A stretch of DNA of 64,000 nt from Methanocella arvoryzae MRE50 (GTDB lineage: Archaea; Halobacteriota; Methanocellia; Methanocellales; Methanocellaceae). How positions within the stretch are numbered: position 1 is the stretch's first letter; each line of letters starts with the position of its first letter. Positions 25,850 through 33,239 of the stretch are shown one piece after another. The translations under genes and the position numbers were made by a program. The stretch is from assembly GCF_000063445.1 (NCBI RefSeq), contig NC_009464.1:868001-932000 (forward strand). The letters are read 5' to 3'. Below the pieces are notes generated by a model. That model was not told the origin of the DNA, did no database searches, and was given only the letters and a program-made list of their open reading frames with translations.

Positions 25850-26725
25850 ATGAAACCGTTCGCAATCATACTGATAACTACACTGGTCCTGCTGATTATT
25901 ACTGCCACAGCAGTATCAGTCGCCCAGACACCGGCAGTCAACGCCAGCATATCGGGCAGAGTTTCCTCTGCGACAGGCGCTCCGATCACCGACGCCCAGG
26001 TCATGCTCGTGAACGCGTCGAACACATCCGAGCAGATCGGCAACTTCACCATGCCAGTGGATGCCAACGGGTACTACCAGTTCGTCAACGTGCCTGAGGG
26101 CAACCTGGCAGTCTTCGCCTGGAGCCCGAACTATGCTTCCGGCCTGTCCAACTCGGTGAATGTGTCGGAGAAAGTTACCTATACAGCCAACGTGGTCATA
26201 GTACCGGAGCCATACTTTGTGGACATAGACGTCAGCCAGAAAGTCATACCTCTCGAGACCGGGAAGTCGACCATCACCTTTACGGTGTACGACCACTGGA
26301 TGAACAAGGTGGGCGCAGGCTGGTTCATCACCACCCACACGACCGCGGGCACCTTAGACCCGCTATACGGCGAGACTGACGCTAACAGCCAGTTCAAGAC
26401 CACGATATCCGCCCCGATGGAGGGTACCAACGCCACCGTCGAAGTCTTTGCCAGAGCGAAGAACGGCACCTATTACCCCCTCCAGATGACAGTAGTCACA
26501 CCGACCCCGACGCCCACCGTGACCCCGACAGTGACGGCCACTCCTAATGCCACTGCACAGGTAACCGTAACCCCGGTCGCGAACGTTACGGTCACACCGG
26601 CGGTTACCGCTACCCCGGAGGCCACTCCCACGACGGCACCGACCCCCACCCCGACGCCCGGCTTCGAGATTATGGCCGCCTTAATCGGGCTGGCAGCGGT
26701 TGCTGCAGCATACAGAAAAGCATAG
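25850..26725 (+). CDS. Secreted surface protein with PGF-CTERM-like sorting tail
   Basis: 291 residues. A signal peptide (about 1-25, KPFAIILITTLVLLIITATA) is followed by a carboxypeptidase-regulatory-like beta-sandwich (about 30-120, ISGRVSSATGAPITDAQVML), a second Ig-like domain (about 125-205), a Thr/Pro-rich stalk with many TPTPT and TVTPT repeats (about 207-270), and a tail PGFEIMAALIGLAAVAAAYR with a basic end. PGF followed by a membrane segment and basic residues matches the archaeosortase A substrate signal. The protein is probably cleaved and lipid-anchored on the S-layer side. ATG 25850 gives the proper signal peptide; a TTG three codons earlier is in frame. Confidence 0.85.
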   Translation: MKPFAIILITTLVLLIITATAVSVAQTPAVNASISGRVSSATGAPITDAQVMLVNASNTSEQIGNFTMPVDANGYYQFVNVPEGNLAVFAWSPNYASGLSNSVNVSEKVTYTANVVIVPEPYFVDIDVSQKVIPLETGKSTITFTVYDHWMNKVGAGWFITTHTTAGTLDPLYGETDANSQFKTTISAPMEGTNATVEVFARAKNGTYYPLQMTVVTPTPTPTVTPTVTATPNATAQVTVTPVANVTVTPAVTATPEATPTTAPTPTPTPGFEIMAALIGLAAVAAAYRKA

Positions 26726-26743
26726 GCAGAACATTCTTTTTTC

Positions 26744-26776
26744 GATTGCCGGCGGGCCTATACAGCGCCGGCAATC
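26744..26776. terminator. Shared hairpin between convergent genes
   Basis: GATTGCCGGCG at 26744-26754 pairs perfectly with CGCCGGCAATC at 26766-26776. It sits between the surface protein gene (plus) and the exchanger gene (minus), overlapping the last codons of the latter; a T run (TTCTTTTTTC) precedes it at 26734-26743. Probably a two-way terminator. Confidence 0.55.
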
Positions 26777-27684
26777 ACCTTGTACCCGACGAAGATAACA
26801 TACAGTACGACCAGTAGGATACCTTCGCGGTGGCCGATCTGCGACCGGGTCACAAGGATGGGCAGCAATAGCACGATAATCCCGAGCAGTATCAGGATGT
26901 CGATCACCCCCGCTATAGGCAGGGGCGAGACAATGGCGGCTGCTCCGAGGATAAACAGGGTGTTCACGATGACGCTGCCGATGCAGTTCCCCATGACAAG
27001 GTCGCCCTCATCCTTCCTGGAAGCTACGAGGGCGGTGACCATTTCCGGCATAGACGTACCTATCGCGATGATCGTCACCGCGATCAGAAAGGGGCTAACC
27101 TGAAAAGCGTTAGCCAGCGATACGGCGCTGTCTACGGTCACCTTCCCGCCGAGGATCACGCAGGCGATTCCGATGGCCAGCAGGACCAGGTTTTTTACCG
27201 TATCAGTGTCGGCGACCAGGACTTTTCGCTCTCCGCCCGCCCGGCGGTAAATGTTGTATATATACAGTATGCCTGCCCCGATGAAGATGACGCCGTCGAT
27301 CAGCCCTATCGTGCCGTCCAGAGAGAGTAGCAGGAATAGCAGAGTAACCCCAAAAGCAAAGGGCATGTCGACCCGGGCTATGGATCTCGAGACGTGGATC
27401 CTGTTGACTATAGCTGCAACTCCGATGATCAGGCACAGGTTAGAGATGTTCGCACCGATCACATTTCCGACCGCGATCTGCCCGACGCCTGATAAAGCAG
27501 AGTCTATGCCGACCACGAACTCCGGCACTGAGGTCCCCATGGCCACCAGAGTCAGGCCTATGACTGAGGCGGGGATTCCTGCTGCGAAGGCCAGATCCCG
27601 GGCGGACTCGACCAGCCAGTCAGCCCCTTTGACCAGCAACCCTATGCCGACAAGCAGCCCGATCAGTTCCAGCAGCATGATCAA
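26758..27684 (-). CDS. Sodium/calcium exchanger family (CaCA) antiporter
   Basis: 308 residues with about ten hydrophobic segments. The two inverted alpha-repeats are clear: AMGTSVPEFVVGIDSAL with GNVIGANISNLCLIIG in the first half, and AIGTSMPEMVTALVASRKDE with GNCIGSVIVNTLFILG in the second. These carry the acidic ion-binding residues of CaCA exchangers (YrbG/NCX_Mj type). It probably exports calcium or another cation in exchange for sodium or protons. It converges with the surface protein gene. Confidence 0.93.
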   Translation of the reverse strand: MIMLLELIGLLVGIGLLVKGADWLVESARDLAFAAGIPASVIGLTLVAMGTSVPEFVVGIDSALSGVGQIAVGNVIGANISNLCLIIGVAAIVNRIHVSRSIARVDMPFAFGVTLLFLLLSLDGTIGLIDGVIFIGAGILYIYNIYRRAGGERKVLVADTDTVKNLVLLAIGIACVILGGKVTVDSAVSLANAFQVSPFLIAVTIIAIGTSMPEMVTALVASRKDEGDLVMGNCIGSVIVNTLFILGAAAIVSPLPIAGVIDILILLGIIVLLLPILVTRSQIGHREGILLVVLYVIFVGYKVIAGAV

Positions 27685-27751
27685 GAGTTAGCGCGTGCCA
27701 GAATTATAGCTTGTGCCTGACAGTGTTGCCAAAAAAGGGACATCCGCACGT

Positions 27752-28342
27752 TCAGGGTGTTTCGGTCTTGTACCGGCCCCGGTACTCGATCTCCCTGACC
27801 CGCCGGAGCACCTCGTTCGCCCCCGGGAAAGAGGACCGGTAGCCTTCGGCAAACGCCTCCATCAGCTCTTCGTGGTTCTCGTGGGAGCTGACCAGGGTCT
27901 GGTAGTAGACATGCACATCTACGCCCCGGGCTTCCAGCGTACCGTCCCAGTAGGAGAGGCCAAAGTCGATCACGTAGATCGTGCTGTCGGTGACGATCAT
28001 GTTGGAGGTGGTCAGGTCGCCGTGGATGAGGCCGCCCTGATGCAGCTTTCCCACGAGAACTCCGGCCTTCCGGGACAATTCGGGCGAGAGCACGTCTTTC
28101 AGCGGCCTGCCCTGTATCAGTTCCATCTCCAGAGAAAACTGGCCGACGTCATACACGACAGGGGTCGGTATGCCCAGCCTCCGGGCCTCGCTGATGATCT
28201 TAGCCTCAGCCCGGGTACGCTCCCGGCGCAGGCGCTCGTCCAGCTCCCGGATCCGGTAGGATTTCGGCACCCGGGTCTTGATGACCCTGTCGGGCAGCAG
28301 CTCTACGACCGCTTCTGCGCCCTGCCTTCTGATTACAGCCAT
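27752..28342 (-). CDS. KEOPS complex kinase/ATPase Bud32
   Basis: 196 residues, a minimal RIO-like kinase fold. The lysine region is DRVIKTRVPKSYRIRELDE, the catalytic loop is GLIHGDLTTSNMIV (about 113-126) and the metal-binding motif is VIDFGLSYWDG. Bud32 works with Kae1 in the KEOPS complex making the t6A modification of ANN-decoding tRNAs. Its start overlaps the end of the Kae1 gene by 10 bases. Many euryarchaea have a fused Kae1-Bud32 gene; here they remain separate reading frames. Confidence 0.93.
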   Translation of the reverse strand: MAVIRRQGAEAVVELLPDRVIKTRVPKSYRIRELDERLRRERTRAEAKIISEARRLGIPTPVVYDVGQFSLEMELIQGRPLKDVLSPELSRKAGVLVGKLHQGGLIHGDLTTSNMIVTDSTIYVIDFGLSYWDGTLEARGVDVHVYYQTLVSSHENHEELMEAFAEGYRSSFPGANEVLRRVREIEYRGRYKTETP

Positions 28343-29304
28343 GGGATCTCCACCTCGTCCGTGCGATAGATCGGGTTGACGGCCGAGTCCTCGACTGGTA
28401 TAGTCTGATCATACTTCAGCTGCAGGAGGCCCGTATAAGCGATCATAGAGCCGTTGTCCCCGAAGAATTTCCGGGGCGGCGCGTAGAACTTAGCCCCCCG
28501 GTCCCTGCACATGGTATCCAGCATCGACTGCAGTCGCATGTTTGCGCCCACGCCCCCGCCGATCAGGACTTCGTTCTTGCCCGTGTGGGCCAGCGCCCTC
28601 TCGGTCACTTCCACGAGCATGGCGAACGCGTTCTCCTGCAGGGAAAAACATACGTCCTCCTTCAGGTACTTTGCCGCTGCTTCCTTGGCCGCAGACATCA
28701 TGCCCGAGTAGGAGAGGTCCATTCCCTTGACGACGTAAGGCAGATGTATGTAGTTTTTGCCTTCTCTGGCCAGTGCCTCGATTTTCGGCCCTCCCGGATG
28801 CTGGAGGCCGAGGTGGCGCCCGAACTTGTCCAGCGCGTTGCCTATGCCTATGTCCAGCGTTTCCCCGAATACCCTGTACCGTCCCCGGCGGAAAGCGATC
28901 ACCTGAGAGTTGGCGCCGCTGACGTACAGCACGACCGGGTCGTGGCAGCCTGTCTGCCACCTGCCGACCTCGATGTGGGCCACACAATGGTTGACCCCCA
29001 TGAGGGGTACGTCGTATGCCAGAGCCAGCGCCCTGGCAGCGGTGGCCACGGTCCTCAGGCACGGGCCCAGCCCGGGGCCCCGGGAGAATGCGACGCCGTC
29101 GAAGTCGTAGCCGGAGTCCAGCACCTGCCGGACGATCTGGCTGACGTGGCTCGCGTGATGCTGGGCGGCTGCCATAGGGTGGATGCCCCCGGTTTCCGGC
29201 ACGTACGGGTGGGATGCCTCCGCATACACCTTATCCCAGCCTACGATAGCCGCCGAGAGGCTCCAGGCGGTGCCCTCGATGCCAAGCACTCTGCTGCACT
29301 GCAT
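28333..29304 (-). CDS. tRNA t6A synthesis protein Kae1 (TsaD family)
   Basis: 323 residues of the ASKHA fold. The metal-binding HxxxH is in GVNHCVAHIEVGR (about 106-118), the nucleotide loop is VLYVSGANSQVIAF and the late Asp is in FFGDNGSMIAYTG. The N-terminus MQCSRVLGIEGTAWSLSAAI fits archaeal Kae1. It transfers threonylcarbamoyl to A37 of tRNA with its KEOPS partners. It precedes and overlaps the Bud32 gene, so they are translationally coupled. Confidence 0.95.
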   Translation of the reverse strand: MQCSRVLGIEGTAWSLSAAIVGWDKVYAEASHPYVPETGGIHPMAAAQHHASHVSQIVRQVLDSGYDFDGVAFSRGPGLGPCLRTVATAARALALAYDVPLMGVNHCVAHIEVGRWQTGCHDPVVLYVSGANSQVIAFRRGRYRVFGETLDIGIGNALDKFGRHLGLQHPGGPKIEALAREGKNYIHLPYVVKGMDLSYSGMMSAAKEAAAKYLKEDVCFSLQENAFAMLVEVTERALAHTGKNEVLIGGGVGANMRLQSMLDTMCRDRGAKFYAPPRKFFGDNGSMIAYTGLLQLKYDQTIPVEDSAVNPIYRTDEVEIPWL

Positions 29305-29385
29305 AAGAATTCAAGCCTATATAGGTGAAGGATGATAAAAACGTGTTGCCGGCGGGAGAGAAAAAGAAAGAAAAAGGTGATGAAC

Positions 29386-29679
29386 TTACTTCATCAGGCT
29401 GCTGTCGATGAAGTCTGCAATGATCGGTGCCCGGAACTCCTTGCCAGAGTAGACGAGGAAGCCGCCGTAGATCATGTACAGCCATACCAGGAACCCGACG
29501 CAGAACCATGCGGTCACCACGACGATGATACCGAGTATGATCGCCTGGAAAGCGTGGAACTTCATTGCCCTGTCATCCTTTCCCATCAGGAGAATGATGA
29601 CACCACCCAGCCAGGTTAATATGTAGCCTATAAATACTATCAGCCGGTTTTCTTCCGGTATTAAATATGCTTCAGCCAT
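29386..29679 (-). CDS. Small membrane protein, DUF4870/Tic20-like
   Basis: 97 residues with three hydrophobic segments (about 13-30, 45-70 and 72-90). The sequence RLIVFIGYILTWLGGVIILL with KFHAFQAIILGIIV is typical of DUF4870-type small membrane proteins. The ATG at 29679 has AAGGAGG just in front, so the in-frame ATG at 29703 is not needed. A TATA element on the minus strand (CTTATATAGCC at about 29714-29724) supports a separate promoter. Function unknown. Confidence 0.75.
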   Translation of the reverse strand: MAEAYLIPEENRLIVFIGYILTWLGGVIILLMGKDDRAMKFHAFQAIILGIIVVVTAWFCVGFLVWLYMIYGGFLVYSGKEFRAPIIADFIDSSLMK

Positions 29680-29927
29680 AGTTGTAAACCTCCTTACTCT
29701 CATAATACCACCAATGGCTATATAAGATTTTTCAAGCCTAACGGCTTCATACAGGGCGCCTGCTGAATAATATGGGGCGATTTTGGGCAGGCCGATAAAA
29801 GACCCGGCTATCGTTAAGTGTTAGTATATTAATGTTGCGCTTTTAAGCCGGGTTTCATGACAGGGCAAGAACACTGGCTGCTAAAGATAGCGATTACGAC
29901 ACAATCGTCGCCCCTCCAAGTAGAAAG

Positions 29928-29936
29928 TTATATATC
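29928..29936 (+). promoter_or_regulatory. TATA-box promoter of mtd
   Basis: TTATATATC lies 31 bases before the mtd ATG at 29967. The region between 29724 and 29927 shows no gene. Confidence 0.65.
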
Positions 29937-29966
29937 GACTTTTCATCAATCTTTTACAAGATTATT

Positions 29967-30791
29967 ATGACCGTAAGAGTAGGCATTGTTAAGTTAGGTA
30001 ACATTGGTACTTCCAGGTTCATCGACCTGGTGCTTGATGAGCGCGCAGACCGTGACATCTACGTCAGGACAGTAGGCGCCGGCGCCAAGATGGGCGAGGC
30101 AGAAGCAGAGGAAATGAAGAAGATCATCGACTTCAAGCCCCAGTTCTGCATCGTCATCAGCCCCAACGCAACCGTTCCGGGCCCGACCAAGGCCAGGGAG
30201 ATGCTGAAGGAAGCCGGTATCCCGACCATAGTGATCTCGGACTCCCCCGTGCTCAAGATCAAGGACGACCTCAAGGCAAAGGGCTTCGGCTACTTCGTCG
30301 TGAAGTGCGACCCCATGATCGGCGCCCGCAGGCAGTTCCTGGACCCCACTGAAATGGTCCTGTTCAACGCAGACGTCCTCAAGGTGCTCGCCAACACCGG
30401 CGTCGTCAGGCTCATCCAGAAGGAGCTCGACGCAGTCATCGAGGGCTTTGCCGCAGGCCAGACCCCCGCTCTGCCCCAGATCGTCATCTCCGCTGACAAG
30501 GCTGTCGCAGCCGCCGGCTACAAGAACCCGTACGCCAAGGCCAAGGCCATGGCAGCGTTCGTCGCCGCCGAGAAAGTCGCAGACATCGACCTCCAGGGCT
30601 GCTTCATGCAGAAGGAAATGGAGCAGTACATCCCCACCGTCGCCAGCGCTCACGAGCTGCTCAGAGAGGCAGCCAAGCTGTCCGACGAGGCAAGGGAGCT
30701 CGAGAAGGCTACCGACGCCATCCTCAGGACGCCCCACGCAGCAGACGGCAAGGTCCTCTCCAAGACCCAGCTCATGCTCAAGCCCGAGTAA
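29967..30791 (+). CDS. mtd: F420-dependent methylene-tetrahydromethanopterin dehydrogenase
   Basis: 274 residues, the expected length. Mtd reversibly converts methenyl- to methylene-tetrahydromethanopterin with reduced F420, a core step of CO2-reducing methanogenesis. The whole sequence matches the family: start VRVGIVKLGNIGTSRFIDLV, KMGEAEAEEMKKIIDFKPQF, ISPNATVPGPTKAREML, KCDPMIGARRQFLDPTEMV and the end PHAADGKVLSKTQLMLKPE. Codon use is strongly biased to C-ending codons, as expected of a highly expressed gene. It has its own promoter and a strong terminator. Confidence 0.97.
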   Translation: MTVRVGIVKLGNIGTSRFIDLVLDERADRDIYVRTVGAGAKMGEAEAEEMKKIIDFKPQFCIVISPNATVPGPTKAREMLKEAGIPTIVISDSPVLKIKDDLKAKGFGYFVVKCDPMIGARRQFLDPTEMVLFNADVLKVLANTGVVRLIQKELDAVIEGFAAGQTPALPQIVISADKAVAAAGYKNPYAKAKAMAAFVAAEKVADIDLQGCFMQKEMEQYIPTVASAHELLREAAKLSDEARELEKATDAILRTPHAADGKVLSKTQLMLKPE

Positions 30792-30805
30792 AATTCTCTA
30801 CCATC

Positions 30806-30838
30806 GCGCAGGCATCCCCTGCGCACAATTCTTTTTTG
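30806..30838 (+). terminator. Terminator of mtd
   Basis: GCGCAGG and CCTGCGC pair at 30806-30824 around a five-base loop, followed by ACAATTCTTTTTTG. It looks like a strong intrinsic-type terminator 15 bases past the stop codon. Confidence 0.75.
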
Positions 30839-30875
30839 CCTGAAAAGGCTCAGGATAACCGATAGCAGCCCAACC

Positions 30876-30884
30876 TTTATATTA
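30876..30884 (+). promoter_or_regulatory. TATA-box promoter of the psiE-like/truA operon
   Basis: TTTATATTA is centred about 30 bases before the ATG at 30911, predicting a leaderless or very short-leader message that continues into truA. Confidence 0.6.
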
Positions 30885-30910
30885 TTGCAGACAATATAAC
30901 CTGATTTGCA

Positions 30911-31381
30911 ATGGCTGCCGATAGTACCGTTAAAAGCCCGGAAAGCAAATACAGCAACACGATAGGAAAAACCCTGGACGTAGTCCAGTCCGCCATATAC
31001 CTGCTGGTAGCGGTCTTCCTGATCCTTATGGCATTTATGGCATTCTACATCGTGGCCCAGGACATGATGAACTTCGTCAGAGAGCCTGCCAGCATCCTCC
31101 TCGTGGACAAAGCCCTGGAAAACCTGATGGTAGTCTTCGTCATCACAGGCCTGATCCAGACGCTTAACGTGTATATTAAGACCCACGCGATCGATACGAG
31201 ACTGGTCCTCGCAGTAGGCCTGACAGCAGTGATCAGGCGAGTGCTGGTCTTCGGCGCCACCCCCAAGCCCTGGGAGGATACGGCAATGACAGCCATACTG
31301 CTGTTTGTGCTGCTCCTGGGAATCTTTATGATCGGCAGGGCAGATACCCGAAAAACGAAAGGCGGTGAAAAACATGACTGA
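30911..31381 (+). CDS. PsiE-like membrane protein, first copy
   Basis: 156 residues with four hydrophobic segments (about 28-52, 72-92, 100-120 and 127-145). The pattern VQSAIYLLVAVFLILMAFMA with the later RLVLAVGLTAVIRRVLVFGA is that of the PsiE family (phosphate-starvation-inducible membrane protein in E. coli, function unknown). It overlaps the next, paralogous gene by 8 bases. About 40 percent of residues match the second copy by eye, including the conserved IRRVLVFG. Confidence 0.78.
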   Translation: MAADSTVKSPESKYSNTIGKTLDVVQSAIYLLVAVFLILMAFMAFYIVAQDMMNFVREPASILLVDKALENLMVVFVITGLIQTLNVYIKTHAIDTRLVLAVGLTAVIRRVLVFGATPKPWEDTAMTAILLFVLLLGIFMIGRADTRKTKGGEKHD

Positions 31382-31826
31382 TGGCAGCAGGAATTTCAGC
31401 AGCATCATCGCGGAAGCGATCGATAAGGTGGAGTCAGCCATTTACCTCCTGGTCGCCCTCTTCCTCATCATTATGGCGATAGCGTCCTTCTTTATCGTGG
31501 CCCGGGACCTTTCGGGCCTCGTGAGCGGCCACATGACAATCGACACTATATACATGTCGCTCAACGACCTGCTGGTCATCCTCATCCTCGTAGAGCTGAT
31601 CCAGACGGTCGTAGTCTTCATCCGCAGCCACAGGCTGGACATACGCCTGATCATCGCTGCCGGCCTGACCGCCATGATCCGGCGGGTGCTGGTCTTCGGA
31701 GTCGAGCACATCCCGGTGGAAGAGATGGCGATCACTGCCGTGCTAGTCGTAGTGCTGGTCGCCGCATTATACCTGCTAAGCGTGCGGAAGCCAGAGCAGC
31801 AACAGCAGCAGAGGGAAAAGCAGTGA
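31374..31826 (+). CDS. PsiE-like membrane protein, second copy
   Basis: 150 residues, four hydrophobic segments, a clear paralogue of the preceding gene (VESAIYLLVALFLIIMAIAS, LIIAAGLTAMIRRVLVFGVE). The ATG at 31374 has GGTGA at a proper distance; the GTG at 31365 is part of that Shine-Dalgarno site. The tail is Gln-rich (PEQQQQQREKQ). Its stop overlaps the truA start by four bases, so both psiE-like genes and truA are translated as a coupled set. Function unknown. Confidence 0.78.
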   Translation: MTDGSRNFSSIIAEAIDKVESAIYLLVALFLIIMAIASFFIVARDLSGLVSGHMTIDTIYMSLNDLLVILILVELIQTVVVFIRSHRLDIRLIIAAGLTAMIRRVLVFGVEHIPVEEMAITAVLVVVLVAALYLLSVRKPEQQQQQREKQ

Positions 31827-32623
31827 AGACTGCGCTGAAGATCGCCTACGTCGGGACCAATTTTTACGGCTCCCAGGCCCAGCCAGGCCTGCCCACGGTG
31901 GAGAGTGAGCTGAGAAAAGCCCTGGAAGAAGCGGGAGCAATTAAACTCGGGACTAAGATCGCCATGGCAGGCCGGACAGACGCGGGCGTTCACGCCCTCG
32001 GGCAGGTAGTCGCCTTCGAGCAGGCGGACCCAAAGCTGACCGCCCCCCGAATTATCAATTCGAAGCTGCCCAAAGATCTCTGGGCTTACGCCAGGGCAGA
32101 AGTACCCGACGACTTCGACCCCCGGCGGCACGCCACAAGCCGGGAATACAGATATATATTATATGCACCAGACGTGATCGAGCGCCGCCTGAAGGAGTGC
32201 TCGTCCCGGTTTTTGGGCACCCACGACTTCACCAACTTCTCCAGCGTAGAGGCCGGCAAGTACCCGGTCAGGACAGTCACCAGGCTCGACATCGCAAAGC
32301 GGGGCGACTTTTACATCATCGACATCGAGGCCGACTCATTCCTGTGGAACATGGTGCGTAAGATCGTGACAGCGCTGCGCCTCGTAGGCGAAAACAAGCG
32401 GCCCGACGGCTGGATAGAGAAGATGTTCGACCCGGAGTACCGGGAAGGCATACCGCCCGCCGCCCCCGGGGGACTGTACCTGTCCAGAGTCAATTACGAC
32501 GGCATCGCCTTCGAAGAGGATGAGTACGCCAGACAGAGAGCTTATCAACGGATGCTCAACTCGTTCGAGTGGCATCATACGATTGCTGAGATTTATAAAG
32601 AGTTTAAGGATGCGATGAAATAG
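31823..32623 (+). CDS. truA: tRNA pseudouridine synthase A
   Basis: 266 residues. TruA makes pseudouridine at positions 38-40 of tRNA anticodon arms. The catalytic Asp is in MAGRTDAGVHALGQV (about residues 48-62). Other family motifs are IAYVGTNFYGSQAQPGLPTV at the start, FLGTHDFTNFSS and FLWNMVRKIV. The start is GTG at 31823, sharing GTGA with the stop of the upstream gene. The C-terminal 40 residues extend a little past the usual end. Confidence 0.93.
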   Translation: MKTALKIAYVGTNFYGSQAQPGLPTVESELRKALEEAGAIKLGTKIAMAGRTDAGVHALGQVVAFEQADPKLTAPRIINSKLPKDLWAYARAEVPDDFDPRRHATSREYRYILYAPDVIERRLKECSSRFLGTHDFTNFSSVEAGKYPVRTVTRLDIAKRGDFYIIDIEADSFLWNMVRKIVTALRLVGENKRPDGWIEKMFDPEYREGIPPAAPGGLYLSRVNYDGIAFEEDEYARQRAYQRMLNSFEWHHTIAEIYKEFKDAMK

Positions 32624-32723
32624 TCGAGACGACAAATGCCCGGCGACAAGCCGCCTCGTACTTAAATCGCGAATATTTAAAGAGTTGGATGATGAAAGGA
32701 ATCTCGATCAGGTATAAGAGATA

Positions 32724-32768
32724 AAAAATCGAAAGTTGGCCCTGTGTGAGTCGAAAATACCGCCAAGC
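32724..32768. repeat. 45-base direct repeat, copy 1
   Basis: Starts AAAAATCGAAAGTTGGCCCT and ends ACCGCCAAGC. An identical copy lies 87 bases further at 32811-32855. Part of the repeat cluster that fills the 616-base gap between truA and the flavoprotein gene. Confidence 0.9.
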
Positions 32769-32810
32769 ACTCGCTGGATGATAAATGGGGATTTTCAGGT
32801 AGAGGCTATG

Positions 32811-32855
32811 AAAAATCGAAAGTTGGCCCTGTGTGAGTCGAAAATACCGCCAAGC
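32811..32855. repeat. 45-base direct repeat, copy 2
   Basis: Identical to 32724-32768. Copy 2 runs into the GCCAAG palindrome. The flanking CTATGAAAAAT at 32806-32816 is repeated inverted as ATTTTTCATAG at 32886-32896 and again, in part, at 33007-33016. Confidence 0.9.
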
Positions 32856-32980
32856 CCGCCAAGGAGCCAAGCTCGCCAAGTGCTAATTTTTCATAGAACG
32901 CCAGGCAATATTTTTTATGATCGACACAATTCCGATCGAAAAAGTCCTTGGCGTGCTTGGCCCCTTGGCGAGCTTGGCGG
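32847..32980. repeat. Palindrome built of GCCAAG words
   Basis: Left arm 32847-32880 has four spaced GCCAAG words; right arm 32946-32980 has their complements (CTTGGC) in matching order, with a few mismatches. The 65-base centre includes a smaller inverted pair (ATCGACACAATTCCGAT). No gene is seen in 32624-33239. Confidence 0.85.
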
Positions 32981-33096
32981 CATTTCAACCCTCGCCGAAA
33001 CAACAAGTTTTTCATAGGAGTCCGATCAATGAGCAGCAGTACGCTCAAGTCTGAACATTGAAATGTTTTCATGCGACGCAAAAAATTAGTATTATC

Positions 33097-33126
33097 TTTG
33101 CGCCTTTGCGACCTTGCACCTTTGCG
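33097..33126. repeat. Short tract of TTTGCG words
   Basis: TTTGCG occurs at 33097, 33105 and 33121 with CTTGCACC between the last two. It looks like a fourth word type of the same repeat style, here as a single arm without an evident partner. Confidence 0.6.
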
Positions 33127-33186
33127 ATTAAAAACCGAGGCGTTAAGCGCCGGGCACGTTCCCGGCCATCACCGGGTAAATAAACA

Positions 33187-33195
33187 TTTATATAT
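33187..33195 (+). promoter_or_regulatory. TATA-box promoter of the GlcD-like gene
   Basis: TTTATATAT lies about 50 bases before the ATG at 33240, giving an expected leader near 25 bases that includes CAGGGTG ahead of the start. Confidence 0.6.
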
Positions 33196-33239
33196 TTAGA
33201 TTACTATTTTTATAGTATAAGCAATCAGGGTGCAGCCAC

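Noticed and set aside
28333-29304. Frameshifted Kae1-Bud32 fusion
   Set aside because: Kae1 ends and Bud32 begins with complete, normal termini and a 10-base overlap, so they are two genuine genes rather than a broken fusion.
32724-33126. CRISPR array
   Set aside because: Only two copies of the 45-base repeat, no regular spacers and no cas genes; the rest is a palindrome of short words.
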